A stretch of 64,000 bases of DNA from Lachnoclostridium sp. An14 (GCF_002160755.1 NZ_NFLE01000014.1:1-64000), one strand, 5' to 3'. Counted from the stretch's first letter, positions 43,212 to 52,041 are shown. Notes: generated from the sequence alone by a model not told the origin. Translations and numbers: made by a program.

Positions 43212-43649
43212 CTAAACGTCCTCCGTCACCGTGCAGGAGGAAACGGGCACCGCATCCGCCGGCTCTCCGGCCGGCTCCGGCGTGAACAATTCCATTTCCG
43301 CCTTTTTCGCTGGGACAGGAACCGGTTTTTTAGCCGCGTCCATCGGGATGCCTTCGCTGGCCTGCGCTGCCTTTTCCTCGCTCCCGGCCTCGTTAGCGGC
43401 AGGCGGCTGCGCCCCGGAACCGGCCGTTTCCCCTGTTTCCGCCGTTTCCTGGCCATCGGCGTCCTGCATCGCCTCCCGGCGGTAGCTCGCCGCCTGCTTT
43501 TTCACCTGCTCCAGTTTCAGATGGAAATAGACCTGGATGATCCGCACCGACAGCATGGTCACAAAGACCGGCAGCACTAAATAAAAAAAGCGCATCCGTT
43601 TCAGCTTTCGCCACTCCCGTTCCCAATCCTGGTAAAATCCCTTCTTCAT
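43212..43649 (-). CDS. Small single-pass membrane protein, uncharacterised
   Basis: A 145-residue protein I do not recognise. A basic N-terminus (MKKGFYQDWEREWRKLKRM) precedes one strong membrane segment (FFYLVLPVFVTMLSVRIIQV, about residues 20-40). After it come a short helical stretch and an Ala/Glu/Pro-rich, low-complexity tail that ends in TVTEDV. Topology is probably N-terminus inside and tail outside. AGGGGGGAAC lies upstream of the ATG at 43649; a longer in-frame start exists but overlaps the DUF4364 gene. It is last in an operon with malic enzyme and DUF4364, 11 bases after the latter. Confidence 0.7.
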   Translation of the reverse strand: MKKGFYQDWEREWRKLKRMRFFYLVLPVFVTMLSVRIIQVYFHLKLEQVKKQAASYRREAMQDADGQETAETGETAGSGAQPPAANEAGSEEKAAQASEGIPMDAAKKPVPVPAKKAEMELFTPEPAGEPADAVPVSSCTVTEDV

Positions 43650-43660
43650 CCTGTTCCCCC

Positions 43661-44185
43661 CTAAGACATACTCATCAGCGTTTTCATGATAAACGCGTAA
43701 ATCTCCTGATTTTTCCCCTTCCATTTGCTGCACATGGCCTCCGCCTGCTCCTTGTCCGGCACTGACAGATCCAGGGAGATGACCGGCGCGCGTCCTTCCC
43801 GCACCTCGCAGTGGACAATGTAGTCCTGATTGGTGGACTTGTAGTAGTCGGCGATGGTGCTCACCTCGTTGCGGAGGCGGAACCGGTTTTCCTTCAGATA
43901 CTGATCCATGTCCTCCGTGATGGTGGGACTGATATTTTTGCCAAAGAAGGAGAGGGTTTCCTCCCCCTCTCTGGTGATTTCATAGCGGGTGCTGTTATGG
44001 CTGGCCTCCTTCTTTAAAAGCCCGGCCTCCAAAAGCTCATTTAACGCCTGCTGGAGGCTGAAGTACGTGGTGTACTCATGGTCCAGGAAAAAGGAGGTGA
44101 GCTGGGAGTTGGTCAGGGGAAAATTCACCTGTTTCAGCATATACAGCACCATTAATTTATAGAGCGTGATCGGGTCTGTCAACAT
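43661..44185 (-). CDS. DUF4364 family protein
   Basis: A 174-residue cytosolic protein of a family common in Clostridia. The N-terminal part (residues about 1-80: LTDPITLYKLMVLYMLKQVN, TNSQLTSFFLDHEYTTYFSL, RYEITREGEETLSFF) reads like a PadR-type winged helix. The rest is a mixed alpha/beta domain. It may be a DNA-binding regulator, but no target is known. Its AGGAG ribosome binding site overlaps the stop codon of the malic enzyme gene, so the two are cotranscribed and possibly coupled. Confidence 0.85.
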   Translation of the reverse strand: MLTDPITLYKLMVLYMLKQVNFPLTNSQLTSFFLDHEYTTYFSLQQALNELLEAGLLKKEASHNSTRYEITREGEETLSFFGKNISPTITEDMDQYLKENRFRLRNEVSTIADYYKSTNQDYIVHCEVREGRAPVISLDLSVPDKEQAEAMCSKWKGKNQEIYAFIMKTLMSMS

Positions 44186-44194
44186 AAGCGGCTC

Positions 44195-45343
44195 CTAAAT
44201 GTGTTCCTTCACCGCTCTGCTGACCACATCTGCCACCCGCGGGTCGAAGGCCTCCGGCAGAATGTTGTCCTCGTTTAAATCCGCCTCGTCCACCAGGCCT
44301 GCGATGGCCTCGGCGGCGGCCAGTTTCATCTCCTCGGTGATGGCTTTTGCCCGTCCCTCCAGGGCGCCCTTAAAGATGCCGGGGAACACCACCACGTTGT
44401 TTACCTGGTTGGGGAAGTCGGAGCGTCCCGTACCTACCACCCTGGCGCCCGCCGCCTTTGCCAGATCCGGCATGATCTCCGGCACGGGGTTTGCCATGGC
44501 AAATAAAATGGCGTCCCGGTTCATGGCGGCCACCATCTCCTCCGTGACGATGCCGGGGGCGGAGACGCCGATGAAAATGTCAGCTCCCTTTATGGCGTCC
44601 GCCAGAGAGCCGGTGCTGTGCTCTAAGTTGGTCACGTCCATCATCTTTTCCTGCATCCAGTTTAGGCCCTCCATGCCCTTGCAGAGGATTCCGGCCCGGT
44701 CGCAGAGGGTGAGGTGGGCAAAGCCGTAGGAGAGGAGCAGGCGGGAGATGGCGATTCCGGCGCTGCCGGCCCCGTTTACCACCACGCGGCAGTCCTCCTT
44801 CTTCTTGCCCGTCACCTTGAGGGCGTTGATGACACCGGCTAAGACAACGATGGCGGTGCCATGCTGGTCGTCGTGGAATACAGGGATGTCCAGGATCTCT
44901 TTTAAGCGCTCCTCGATCTCAAAGCAGCGGGGAGCGGAAATATCCTCCAGGTTGATGCCACCAAAGCCGGGAGCCAGATAGGTGACGGCTTTGATGATCT
45001 CCTCCGTGTCCTGGGTGTCCAGGCAGATGGGGACGGCATTCACACCGCCGAATTCCTTAAAGAGGACGGCCTTTCCCTCCATGACAGGCATGGCGGCGTA
45101 GGGGCCGATATTTCCCAGTCCCAGGACGGCGCTGCCGTCGGAGACTACGGCGATGGTGTTGGATTTCCAGGTATAGGTATAGGCGGCTTCCCGGTCTTTG
45201 GCGATTACCTTGCAGGGCTCGGCCACTCCGGGGGTGTAGGCCAGGGCCAGGTCCTCCCTGGAGGCCACTTTCGCCTTGGAAACAGTTTCCAGCTTTCCCT
45301 GCCATTTTTCGTGAAGGAGCAGGGCCTTTTCGTTGGTTGTCAT
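44195..45343 (-). CDS. NAD(P)-dependent malic enzyme
   Basis: A 382-residue oxidative decarboxylase that converts malate to pyruvate and CO2. It has YTPGVAEPC with the catalytic Tyr, a general-base Lys in MEGKAVLFKEFGG, metal-binding Glu and Asp in GGINLEDISAP and VFHDDQHGTAIV, and a Rossmann motif VVVNGAGSAGIAI. The short form (about 380-400 residues) is the bacterial MaeB core without the phosphotransacetylase part. NAD versus NADP use cannot be settled by eye. ATG at 45343 has GGAGG upstream; 13 more in-frame codons exist but lack a site. It heads a three-gene minus-strand operon with a long leader. Confidence 0.95.
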   Translation of the reverse strand: MTTNEKALLLHEKWQGKLETVSKAKVASREDLALAYTPGVAEPCKVIAKDREAAYTYTWKSNTIAVVSDGSAVLGLGNIGPYAAMPVMEGKAVLFKEFGGVNAVPICLDTQDTEEIIKAVTYLAPGFGGINLEDISAPRCFEIEERLKEILDIPVFHDDQHGTAIVVLAGVINALKVTGKKKEDCRVVVNGAGSAGIAISRLLLSYGFAHLTLCDRAGILCKGMEGLNWMQEKMMDVTNLEHSTGSLADAIKGADIFIGVSAPGIVTEEMVAAMNRDAILFAMANPVPEIMPDLAKAAGARVVGTGRSDFPNQVNNVVVFPGIFKGALEGRAKAITEEMKLAAAEAIAGLVDEADLNEDNILPEAFDPRVADVVSRAVKEHI

Positions 45344-45583
45344 AAATTCCTCCAATCCGCGGGATGAAAACCCCCGCAGCAAGCTACGCGTTTGGTAACC
45401 GTTCAGCTATGCAGAACCATATGGCAAAATGCTGCCCGGGAGCTTGCTCGCTAAGCAGTGTTTTCCGTATGTCTCTGCAGGGCGGACGCCCCACGGGAAT
45501 CCTTTGACGTCTAATACCATTTCGCGTTAGCCGGTTTGTAAAATCCGTCAAATGATGAATGGCATGGCTAAACGGTTGCTTTT
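45344..45583 (-). promoter_or_regulatory. Long structured 5' leader of the malic enzyme operon
   Basis: About 240 bases lie between the predicted start and the malic enzyme ATG. The stretch contains many GC-rich complementary segments, for example GGGGCGTCCGCCC, GCTTAGCGAGCAAGC and GCGGGGG...CCCGC. No open frame with a ribosome binding site is seen. It does not match a riboswitch class I can name; a regulatory RNA is possible. Confidence 0.4.
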
Positions 45584-45589
45584 GTTTCT

Positions 45590-45618
45590 ATCATAGCAAG
45601 TTTAGGGTTTTAAATCAA
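45590..45618 (-). promoter_or_regulatory. Promoter of the malic enzyme operon
   Basis: Minus strand TTGATT (45618-45613), 17 bases, TATGAT (45595-45590). Confidence 0.7.
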
Positions 45619-45681
45619 GGAGAAATATGCTAGAATGGATGAGACAAAAACGGACAGAAAAAGACAGGAACAGGTGGTACG

Positions 45682-48600
45682 ATGAGAGAGAGAATTAACC
45701 GGCTTGCCAGGGGAATCGTGGATACGGAAAGCCCGGAATGTGTGTTAAAACCAGGGGCGGTGGACGAGGCGGTCCGTGCGGGGGAGCCTGCGCGGGGCGA
45801 ATTTTTTGTCCTCAGCGGCAACGGGCTGATGGTGAAGGGACTGGTATACTCCACAGACGGACGGGTGCGGATCCCGGACAATTCCTTCGGCGGGCTGCGC
45901 AGCCGGGTGGCCTACGAGGTGGATTCAGAGCGGCTTTCCGACGGGGAGGAGATCCGCGGGGAGTTCTGCCTGGTGACCAACGGCGGGGAGATTCGCCTCC
46001 CTTACGTATTCCGGGCGGAAGCCGGGGCCCCGGCCCGGGCTGTCTCTAAGCTTTTGCGCCCGGCGGACTTTGCCCGCCTGGCCCGGGAAAATATGGAGCT
46101 GGCGGCCCGCCTGTTTGAGTGTCAGGAATTTCCGTCCGCCCCGTTTATGCAGGGCTTAAAGGCCAGGGCGGCCTATGAGGGCCTGCGGGGCGGCCGGGAC
46201 CGGTTCGCGGCCCTGGAGGAGTTTCTGGTGGCCATGAACATGAAACCGGCGGTGGAAATCCATGTAAAAGAGGAAACGAAACGGTACGGGGAGCACGTGG
46301 GGGAGTTTGACGACACCCTGGTGATCCGCAAGCAGAATTGGGGCTATGTGAAACTTTCCATCGAGACGGAGGGGGAGTTTCTGGAGGCGGCCAGGGAAAA
46401 GCTCACAGACCGGGACTTTAAGAACGGGGAGTATGCGCTCACCTACCGCATGGACCCGGATAAAATGCACCGGGGCCGCAACCTGGGCTCCATCACCATA
46501 AAGAGCCCCCGCCGGGAGTACCGGGTGTACATTGTGGCGGACGGCCACGAGCAGGAGGAGCTGCAGGGGATGGAACGGATCGCCAGGCGGCGGGAGTTTC
46601 AGCGGTATCTGGCCCTGCGTCTGGACTGGGAGTCCGGCCGGGGAGACCGCTCCCGCCTGGCGGAGGAGATGGGAAATGAGCTTTTAAGGCTACGGGACAC
46701 CGCCGGCAGTGAGCCGGTGCTGGACCTTCTGGCGGCGGAGACGGCAGTGATGGCGGGAAAGACAGACCGGGCGGCAGCGGCCCTGGCGGAGTGCCGGGAC
46801 CAGATCCGGGAGCGGCAAAAGGAGGATCCGGAGCTTTACTGCTTTTATCAGTATCTGACCATGGAGGTGGAGAAGAAACCGGGTCAGCTGGAATCGCTGG
46901 TGCGTCTGCTCCACACCTACACCGGCCGTGCCGGCCGTCATTTTTACCTGTTCCTGCTGCTTTTAAAGCTGGACGCCAGCGTGTATGACAACCCGGGCGT
47001 GCTGCTGGAGTGGATGCGGGAGTATTTCCGGAACGGCTGCGCCAGCCCCTTTTTATACATTGAGGCCTGCCGGCTGTTGGAGAAAGAGCCGTCCCTGCTG
47101 CGGGAGATGGACGCCTTTGTGATCCACGCCCTGCGACTGGGCTTAAAACGGGGGCTGGTGGGAGAGGCCCTGGCGGACCGGGTGGCGGATCTGGCCGCGG
47201 ACGCCGGGCGCTATCACCGGCTGTACTGCCGCCTGCTCATGGAGCTTTACGGCGCTTACGAAAAGAAGGAGCTTTTGGCGGCAGTCTGCGCCATGCTCAT
47301 CCGTGGGGAGGACGTCTCTGCCCAGGCCTTTTCCTGGTACGGGAAGGGAATGGACGCGGGGCTTGGCCTCACCCGGCTTTACGAGTATTACCTGGCGTCC
47401 CTGCCGGATGATTACGGCCGTCTGCTCCCCAAGGAAGTGCTTTTGTACTTTTCCTATGCCAAGGACATGGACGGGACGTTAAAAAGCAAGCTGTACCGGA
47501 ACATCCTTCTGTACCTGCCGGAGGAGGATCCCCTTTATCAAAGCTATGAGCGGGACATGGAGCAGTTTACCATGGAGCAGGTGTTTTCAGCCAGGGTGGA
47601 CAGCCGTCTGGCCGTCCTCTACGAGCGGATGCTGTACCGGGACATGATTGATATTCCCGTGGCCCGGATTCTGCCGTCCCTGCTGCGCTCCTACCGGATC
47701 CAGTGCAAGAACCCGGTTATGAGACAGGTGATCATCTGTCACGAGGAGCTGAGCCGGGAGGACATTTACCAGCTCCAGGACGGGGCGGCCTACGTGCCTC
47801 TGTTTTCCGACCAGTGCGTGCTGGTGTTCCAGGATGCCGCCGGCGTGCGCTATATGAACGTGCCCTATGAAAAGACCAGAGTGATGAACCGCCCGGACCT
47901 GGAAACCAGGTGTTTCGAGGTGTATCCGGCCCATCCCATGCTGCTCCTTGCCAAAGTGCGGGAGATTTTGGGGAGCGGCATCGGCGGCGAGGCAGACATC
48001 GCGGTATTGGAGCAGGCCCTGGAGCAGGACAGCTTAAGTCCTCTCTACCGGCGTCTGCTCCTGGATAAGATCATCGCCTATTACGACCGTCTGGATACGG
48101 CTCCCGACGGCATGGAGCGGGGGCTGGGGTATCTGCTGCGGGTGGATAAGGAAACCCTGACCAAACGTCAGCGGATGCGTGTGGCCGCGGTGTTTATTAA
48201 ACGGGGCTACTATCTGGAAAGCTACGAGATTTTAAAGACCTACGGCTGGGGGCAGCTGGACGTGGAACTGTTAGCCAGACTCTGCGGAAAAATGATCCTT
48301 CAAAGCCTTTTTGACGCCGACGAGGTGTTGCTGCGGATGGCGGCGGACGTGTTCTCCCAGGGGCAGGCGGACAGCGTGGTGCTGGATTACCTCTGCGAGC
48401 ATTACAACGGGGCCACGGAAACCATGTACCAGATCCTGGAGGCGGGAGTGAAGGCCCAGGTGGAGACCTACGACCTGGAGGAGCGGCTGCTGGCTCAGAT
48501 GCTGTTCTGCTCCCAGACGAAGGACATGGACCGGGTATTTGAGCTTTACGCGGAGCGGAAACGGGTGTCGGAGAGCCTGGTCAAGGCCTTTTTCACCCTG

Positions 48601-49245
48601 CGGAGCCTGGAGTATTTCGCGGGCCGCGCACCCCTGTCGCGGCGGGTCTGCGATTATTTGGAAGAAGTTGTGCAGGGAAGTCTTGAAAAGGATAAGGTAC
48701 CTGTGGTATACTTATTGGCCTTGACAAAATATTACGCGTCCTGTCCGGCGCTCACAAAGGAGCAGACAGCCCTCTGCCGGACGCTGATGGACATCCTCCT
48801 GCGGGCGGGAATGGCCTTCCCCTATATGCAGGAGCTGTCCGGCCGCATTCCTCTGCCGGAGGACATTACCACCAAGGTGATGGTCCAGTATAACGGCAGG
48901 AAGGACTCCCGGCCGGTGATCCGTTTCCGGGTGCTGCCGGGAGAGACGGAGTTTAAGAGCGACGGGATGAGACGGGTATACCAGGGGATCTTTGTGAAAC
49001 AGGCGGTGCTGTTTGACGGGGAGGTCCTGGAGTACGAGATCTACGACGACGGACAGCGCGGCAGGGAGCTGCGCCAGAAGGGAAAGATCGACGCCGCGGC
49101 GGGAAAAGGCGGCGGCAGCCGTTTTTCCAGTTTAAACCGTATGGGCGTCTGCCTGGCGGACGGTGATATGGACGGGCTGAAACGAGAAATGAGAGACTAT
49201 TTGATAAAGACCGGAACTGTGGAAGAAATGTTTGACCTGATGTGA
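45682..49245 (+). CDS. DUF5717 family giant protein
   Basis: A 1187-residue protein of a family that I know only as uncharacterised and common in Lachnospiraceae. Residues about 1-115 and 185-290 are beta-rich, Ig-like segments (NGLMVKGLVYSTDGRVRIPD, TLVIRKQNWGYVKLSIETEG). From about 300 to 1060 it is almost wholly helical, with TPR/Sel1-like helix pairs; a beta-rich segment with VIRFRVLPGETEFKSDGM comes near 1080. There is no signal peptide or membrane segment, so it is cytosolic. It heads an operon with a DUF5716 and a TPR-like gene (gaps of 22 bases and a 4-base overlap). It may be a scaffold. Family label is from memory; function is unknown. Confidence 0.82.
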   Translation: MRERINRLARGIVDTESPECVLKPGAVDEAVRAGEPARGEFFVLSGNGLMVKGLVYSTDGRVRIPDNSFGGLRSRVAYEVDSERLSDGEEIRGEFCLVTNGGEIRLPYVFRAEAGAPARAVSKLLRPADFARLARENMELAARLFECQEFPSAPFMQGLKARAAYEGLRGGRDRFAALEEFLVAMNMKPAVEIHVKEETKRYGEHVGEFDDTLVIRKQNWGYVKLSIETEGEFLEAAREKLTDRDFKNGEYALTYRMDPDKMHRGRNLGSITIKSPRREYRVYIVADGHEQEELQGMERIARRREFQRYLALRLDWESGRGDRSRLAEEMGNELLRLRDTAGSEPVLDLLAAETAVMAGKTDRAAAALAECRDQIRERQKEDPELYCFYQYLTMEVEKKPGQLESLVRLLHTYTGRAGRHFYLFLLLLKLDASVYDNPGVLLEWMREYFRNGCASPFLYIEACRLLEKEPSLLREMDAFVIHALRLGLKRGLVGEALADRVADLAADAGRYHRLYCRLLMELYGAYEKKELLAAVCAMLIRGEDVSAQAFSWYGKGMDAGLGLTRLYEYYLASLPDDYGRLLPKEVLLYFSYAKDMDGTLKSKLYRNILLYLPEEDPLYQSYERDMEQFTMEQVFSARVDSRLAVLYERMLYRDMIDIPVARILPSLLRSYRIQCKNPVMRQVIICHEELSREDIYQLQDGAAYVPLFSDQCVLVFQDAAGVRYMNVPYEKTRVMNRPDLETRCFEVYPAHPMLLLAKVREILGSGIGGEADIAVLEQALEQDSLSPLYRRLLLDKIIAYYDRLDTAPDGMERGLGYLLRVDKETLTKRQRMRVAAVFIKRGYYLESYEILKTYGWGQLDVELLARLCGKMILQSLFDADEVLLRMAADVFSQGQADSVVLDYLCEHYNGATETMYQILEAGVKAQVETYDLEERLLAQMLFCSQTKDMDRVFELYAERKRVSESLVKAFFTLRSLEYFAGRAPLSRRVCDYLEEVVQGSLEKDKVPVVYLLALTKYYASCPALTKEQTALCRTLMDILLRAGMAFPYMQELSGRIPLPEDITTKVMVQYNGRKDSRPVIRFRVLPGETEFKSDGMRRVYQGIFVKQAVLFDGEVLEYEIYDDGQRGRELRQKGKIDAAAGKGGGSRFSSLNRMGVCLADGDMDGLKREMRDYLIKTGTVEEMFDLM

Positions 49246-49267
49246 CCGGCTGGAGGAGATGGAAGGA

Positions 49268-50491
49268 ATGGATGAGCTGGTAATCGGCATGGACCTGTGC
49301 GACACCTATACAAAGGTCTGCTGCGGGGAGGAGGAACAATCGTGGACGGTCCCCACGGTGATCTGCAAGAAAAAGCAGACGGATGAGTGGTACGTGGGGA
49401 AGGAAGCCTACGGCCTGGTTCTCACGGGGACCGGCATCATGGTGGACAAGCTGATCAGCCTGGTGATGAAGGACGGTACGGCCACCATTGAGGGCGTGAA
49501 ATACGGAGCGGCCCAGCTTTTGGAGAAATTCCTGGAGCGGGTGCTGCGGCTGCCGAAGGAGGAGTACGGCCAGGAGGGCATCGCCCAGCTGACCGTTTCC
49601 CTTCCCAGGGCGGAAGGGCGCCTCATGGACGTGCTCCTCACCTGCGCTGACGGCCTGCGCCTTTCCAGGCAGCGCCTCCATGTGATCAGCCATACGGAGA
49701 GCTTTGTCTACTACGTGATGAGCCAGAAAAAGGAGATCTGGGCCACCCAGGTGGGCCTGTTTGACTTATCTGACGAGGGTCTTTCCTACCACGAGCTGAA
49801 AGTGCAGCGGGGGATGAAACGGATGGTGGTCCAGGCGGAGGGCCAGGAGATGGAGGAATCCTTCAATCTGGACATCCTGGAAAACGCCGCCGGAGGGAAA
49901 ATGGCGGACCGGATCCTCTGCTCCTGCGGGGAGCGGCTGCTGCAGAAGAAACTGTACTCCGCCGTATTCCTCACGGGAAAGGGCTTTGACAATCTGGACT
50001 GGGCGGACGGATTTAGGAAACTGATCTGTTCCAAGCGGAGAGTGTACGGGGAGGCGGATCTCTTTGCCAGGGGTGCGGCCTACCATGCCGCCGACCGCCT
50101 GCGGCCGAAGACGGCTTACCCCTTTGCCTGCATCTGCGAGGGGCGGCTGAAAGCCACCGTGTCCATGGCGGTGCGCCAGAAGGACAGGGAGATCCAGCTG
50201 GTGATGGCCTCTGCCGGGGACAGCTGGTATGAGGCAAAGACCAGCGTGGAGCTGATCGCGGACGGCCAAGATTACGTGGATTTTGCCATCACTCCCCTGG
50301 ACGTGAAGAAGAAACGGACGGTGCGGATCCCTCTGGAGGGATTTCCGGAGCGGCCGGAGCGGACTACCCGGCTGGCGGTCACTGTGGGATTTCTGGATGA
50401 AAATACCATGGCGGTGGCCATCCGGGACAAAGGATTCGGGGAGCTGTTTCCCGCTACGGACGCCGTAGTGCGCCAAGAGGTTACGATATGA
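49268..50491 (+). CDS. DUF5716 family protein, Hsp70/actin-like ATPase fold (predicted)
   Basis: A 407-residue protein. It has the order of motifs of Hsp70/actin ATPases: phosphate-1-like LVIGMDLCDTYTKV (residues 4-17), phosphate-2-like FDLSDEG (165-171), an adenosine-type FLTGKGFDN (about 234-242) and FARGAAYHAAD (266-276), which recalls the GAA segment of DnaK. A beta-rich C-terminal part (about 285-400) could stand for a substrate-binding domain. Gly11 of DnaK-type proteins is Cys11 here, so nucleotide binding needs proof. ATG 49268 is 10 bases after GGAGGA; an ATG three codons earlier is too close. The next gene overlaps by 4 bases. Confidence 0.75.
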   Translation: MDELVIGMDLCDTYTKVCCGEEEQSWTVPTVICKKKQTDEWYVGKEAYGLVLTGTGIMVDKLISLVMKDGTATIEGVKYGAAQLLEKFLERVLRLPKEEYGQEGIAQLTVSLPRAEGRLMDVLLTCADGLRLSRQRLHVISHTESFVYYVMSQKKEIWATQVGLFDLSDEGLSYHELKVQRGMKRMVVQAEGQEMEESFNLDILENAAGGKMADRILCSCGERLLQKKLYSAVFLTGKGFDNLDWADGFRKLICSKRRVYGEADLFARGAAYHAADRLRPKTAYPFACICEGRLKATVSMAVRQKDREIQLVMASAGDSWYEAKTSVELIADGQDYVDFAITPLDVKKKRTVRIPLEGFPERPERTTRLAVTVGFLDENTMAVAIRDKGFGELFPATDAVVRQEVTI

Positions 50492-51303
50492 GCTTACTGT
50501 TGTGCCGGCAGGAGCCGGTGAAATGCCCCTATTACGTGGAGGCGTTGGACCTCCATCTGTACTCCTCCCAGGAGCTGTGCTACGTGATCTACCATCACCC
50601 TTTTTTGGTGATGGAGGATTTTGTGGACGAGGGGCTGTTGGAGTTTATCAGGGATGAGCTGAATATGGGCTTTCTGGCGGGAAAGCTGGAGAAGTGGAAG
50701 GCCAGCGGGGAAAACCCGGACGAGATGCTGTTTTCCATTCTGGCGGAGTGCTTTTATTACGGCCCGGCGGAGGTGAACCAGTACCGCCAGCAGGTGGCCG
50801 CCCTGCGGAAAAAACACCCGGCGGAGTACAAAAAGGAGCGGGCGGACTACTTATTTGGCATCCGCCAGTACGGAAGGGCCGTGGAGATTTACGAGGGCCT
50901 GACGGAGTCCCCAAAGGACCAGGTGGTGGACGATGCCTTTTTGGGCCGGGTGTGGAACAATCTGGGCGCCGCCTACGCCAGGCTGTTTCAGACGGCCAAG
51001 GCCTATCACGCCTTTGAGAAGGCCTACGGCTGCCTGGGAGAGGAGGCCATGGTGAAACGGATGTATTTCCTCACCCGTTTCAATCCCCAGCTGGAGCAGC
51101 TGGAAGGCCCCCTGTCCGCCGTGAAGGAAGAAACGCGGAAAGCCTGGGAAAGGGAGGCGGACGCGGCTCAGGAAAAGGCCGCCCAGTCCAGGGAAATCCT
51201 CAAGCTGGAGCAGCTGTTTGGCCAGGAGGAGGAGAAACGGGACGCCGGCGCGGCGGAGCTGGTGACCCGCTGGAAACAGGAGTACCGCAGCTCTGTTTTT
51301 TAA
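50488..51303 (+). CDS. Uncharacterised helical (TPR-like) protein, third gene of the DUF5717 operon
   Basis: A 271-residue soluble protein I do not recognise by name. The N-terminal third has CPYYVEALDLHLYSSQELCY and a His-rich turn YHHPFLVMEDF. The middle (about 120-210) reads as two or three TPR-like helix pairs, for example DYLFGIRQYGRAVEIYEGL and WNNLGAAYARLFQTAKAYHAFEKAYG. The last 60 residues are a charged coiled-coil-like helix. It overlaps DUF5716 by 4 bases (ATGA), so synthesis is coupled. TPR proteins often serve as partners of Hsp70-type ATPases, which suits its neighbour, but this is inference. Confidence 0.75.
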   Translation: MSLLLCRQEPVKCPYYVEALDLHLYSSQELCYVIYHHPFLVMEDFVDEGLLEFIRDELNMGFLAGKLEKWKASGENPDEMLFSILAECFYYGPAEVNQYRQQVAALRKKHPAEYKKERADYLFGIRQYGRAVEIYEGLTESPKDQVVDDAFLGRVWNNLGAAYARLFQTAKAYHAFEKAYGCLGEEAMVKRMYFLTRFNPQLEQLEGPLSAVKEETRKAWEREADAAQEKAAQSREILKLEQLFGQEEEKRDAGAAELVTRWKQEYRSSVF

Positions 51304-51312
51304 AAAAAGGTA

Positions 51313-51340
51313 TTGCAAATTTTTGGGAACCGTGTATAAT
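51313..51340 (+). promoter_or_regulatory. Promoter of the ilv T-box transcript
   Basis: TTGCAA (51313-51318), 16 bases, TATAAT (51335-51340). Confidence 0.75.
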
Positions 51341-51346
51341 AGAGAA

Positions 51347-51667
51347 CAATTAATCACAAAACACACAGAATCAGTGAAAAGCGATGACGAGGAGAAGTAG
51401 TCAGACAATTTGGTTTCAGAGAGCCGCCGTGAGCTGCGAGGCGGTACCGGTTCCTGATGAAAGTCACCTCTGAGCAGCCCGTTGAAATCGTTGGAGAGTA
51501 GGTGGGGACGGCCGACACCCGTTACCGTGTTTCCATACTAAAACGCGGCCTGACGCCAGCGGGAGGTAGGGAGTGAGTGGTCTGCCGCCCGGCAGGCAAA
51601 AAGAGTGGTACCGCAGAGGAAGTATAAGCCTTTGTCTCTTAGCATAATAAGAGACGAAGGCTTTTTT
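51347..51667 (+). promoter_or_regulatory. T-box leader of the ilv operon, valine specifier (GTC)
   Basis: Contains the T-box AGAGTGGTACCGCAG (about 51602-51616) and a terminator with arms 51628-51641 and 51648-51661 (GCCTTTGTCTCTTA/TAAGAGACGAAGGC) and six T. In Stem I GATGAAAGTCACC places GTC, a valine codon, at 51463-51465, followed by CTCTGAGC, in line with the same region of the valS leader. Uncharged tRNA-Val would allow expression of ilvD and later genes. Confidence 0.9.
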
Positions 51668-51900
51668 CATTTTTTAACAGGAAACTTTGTTTCCTGTTAA
51701 AGAACAATGCTCCGCAAGGAGGCACACTCCGCGCAAAGGAAAATGGCTGCTGACGCAGCCGCGCTCCGGCGGGAGTGTACAGCAGGGAGCAATCCGGCAG
51801 GTATCCGGCTGAAACCGCAGACCCCTGCGCGGAAGGGCAAACATTCGGCGGGCAGGCGTTTTTCACAAAATGAAATAGCTGCCCATAAGAGCATTCCATC
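51668..51900 (+). repeat. Terminator-associated repeat, copy in the ilvD leader
   Basis: Starts right after the T-box terminator. The first hairpin is perfect: 13-base arms 51673-51685 (TTTAACAGGAAAC) and 51689-51701. Then follow CTCCGCAAGGAGGCACACTCCG, GGCTGCTGACGCAGCC and GCGCTCCGGCGGGAGTG. Bases 51901-52041 up to ilvD hold no other clear feature. Confidence 0.65.
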
Positions 51901-52041
51901 TTAGGGAAAATCCTGGGGGATGGGTGAGCCGCAATGGGAGTGTACGTCTGGCGGATACAGTTTGCTTTGTCTGAGGAACACCTGCGTTTTTGTCCGCGGT
52001 GCGTTTGTGAAAGAAAATATGGTATGAGGAGGATATGAAGA

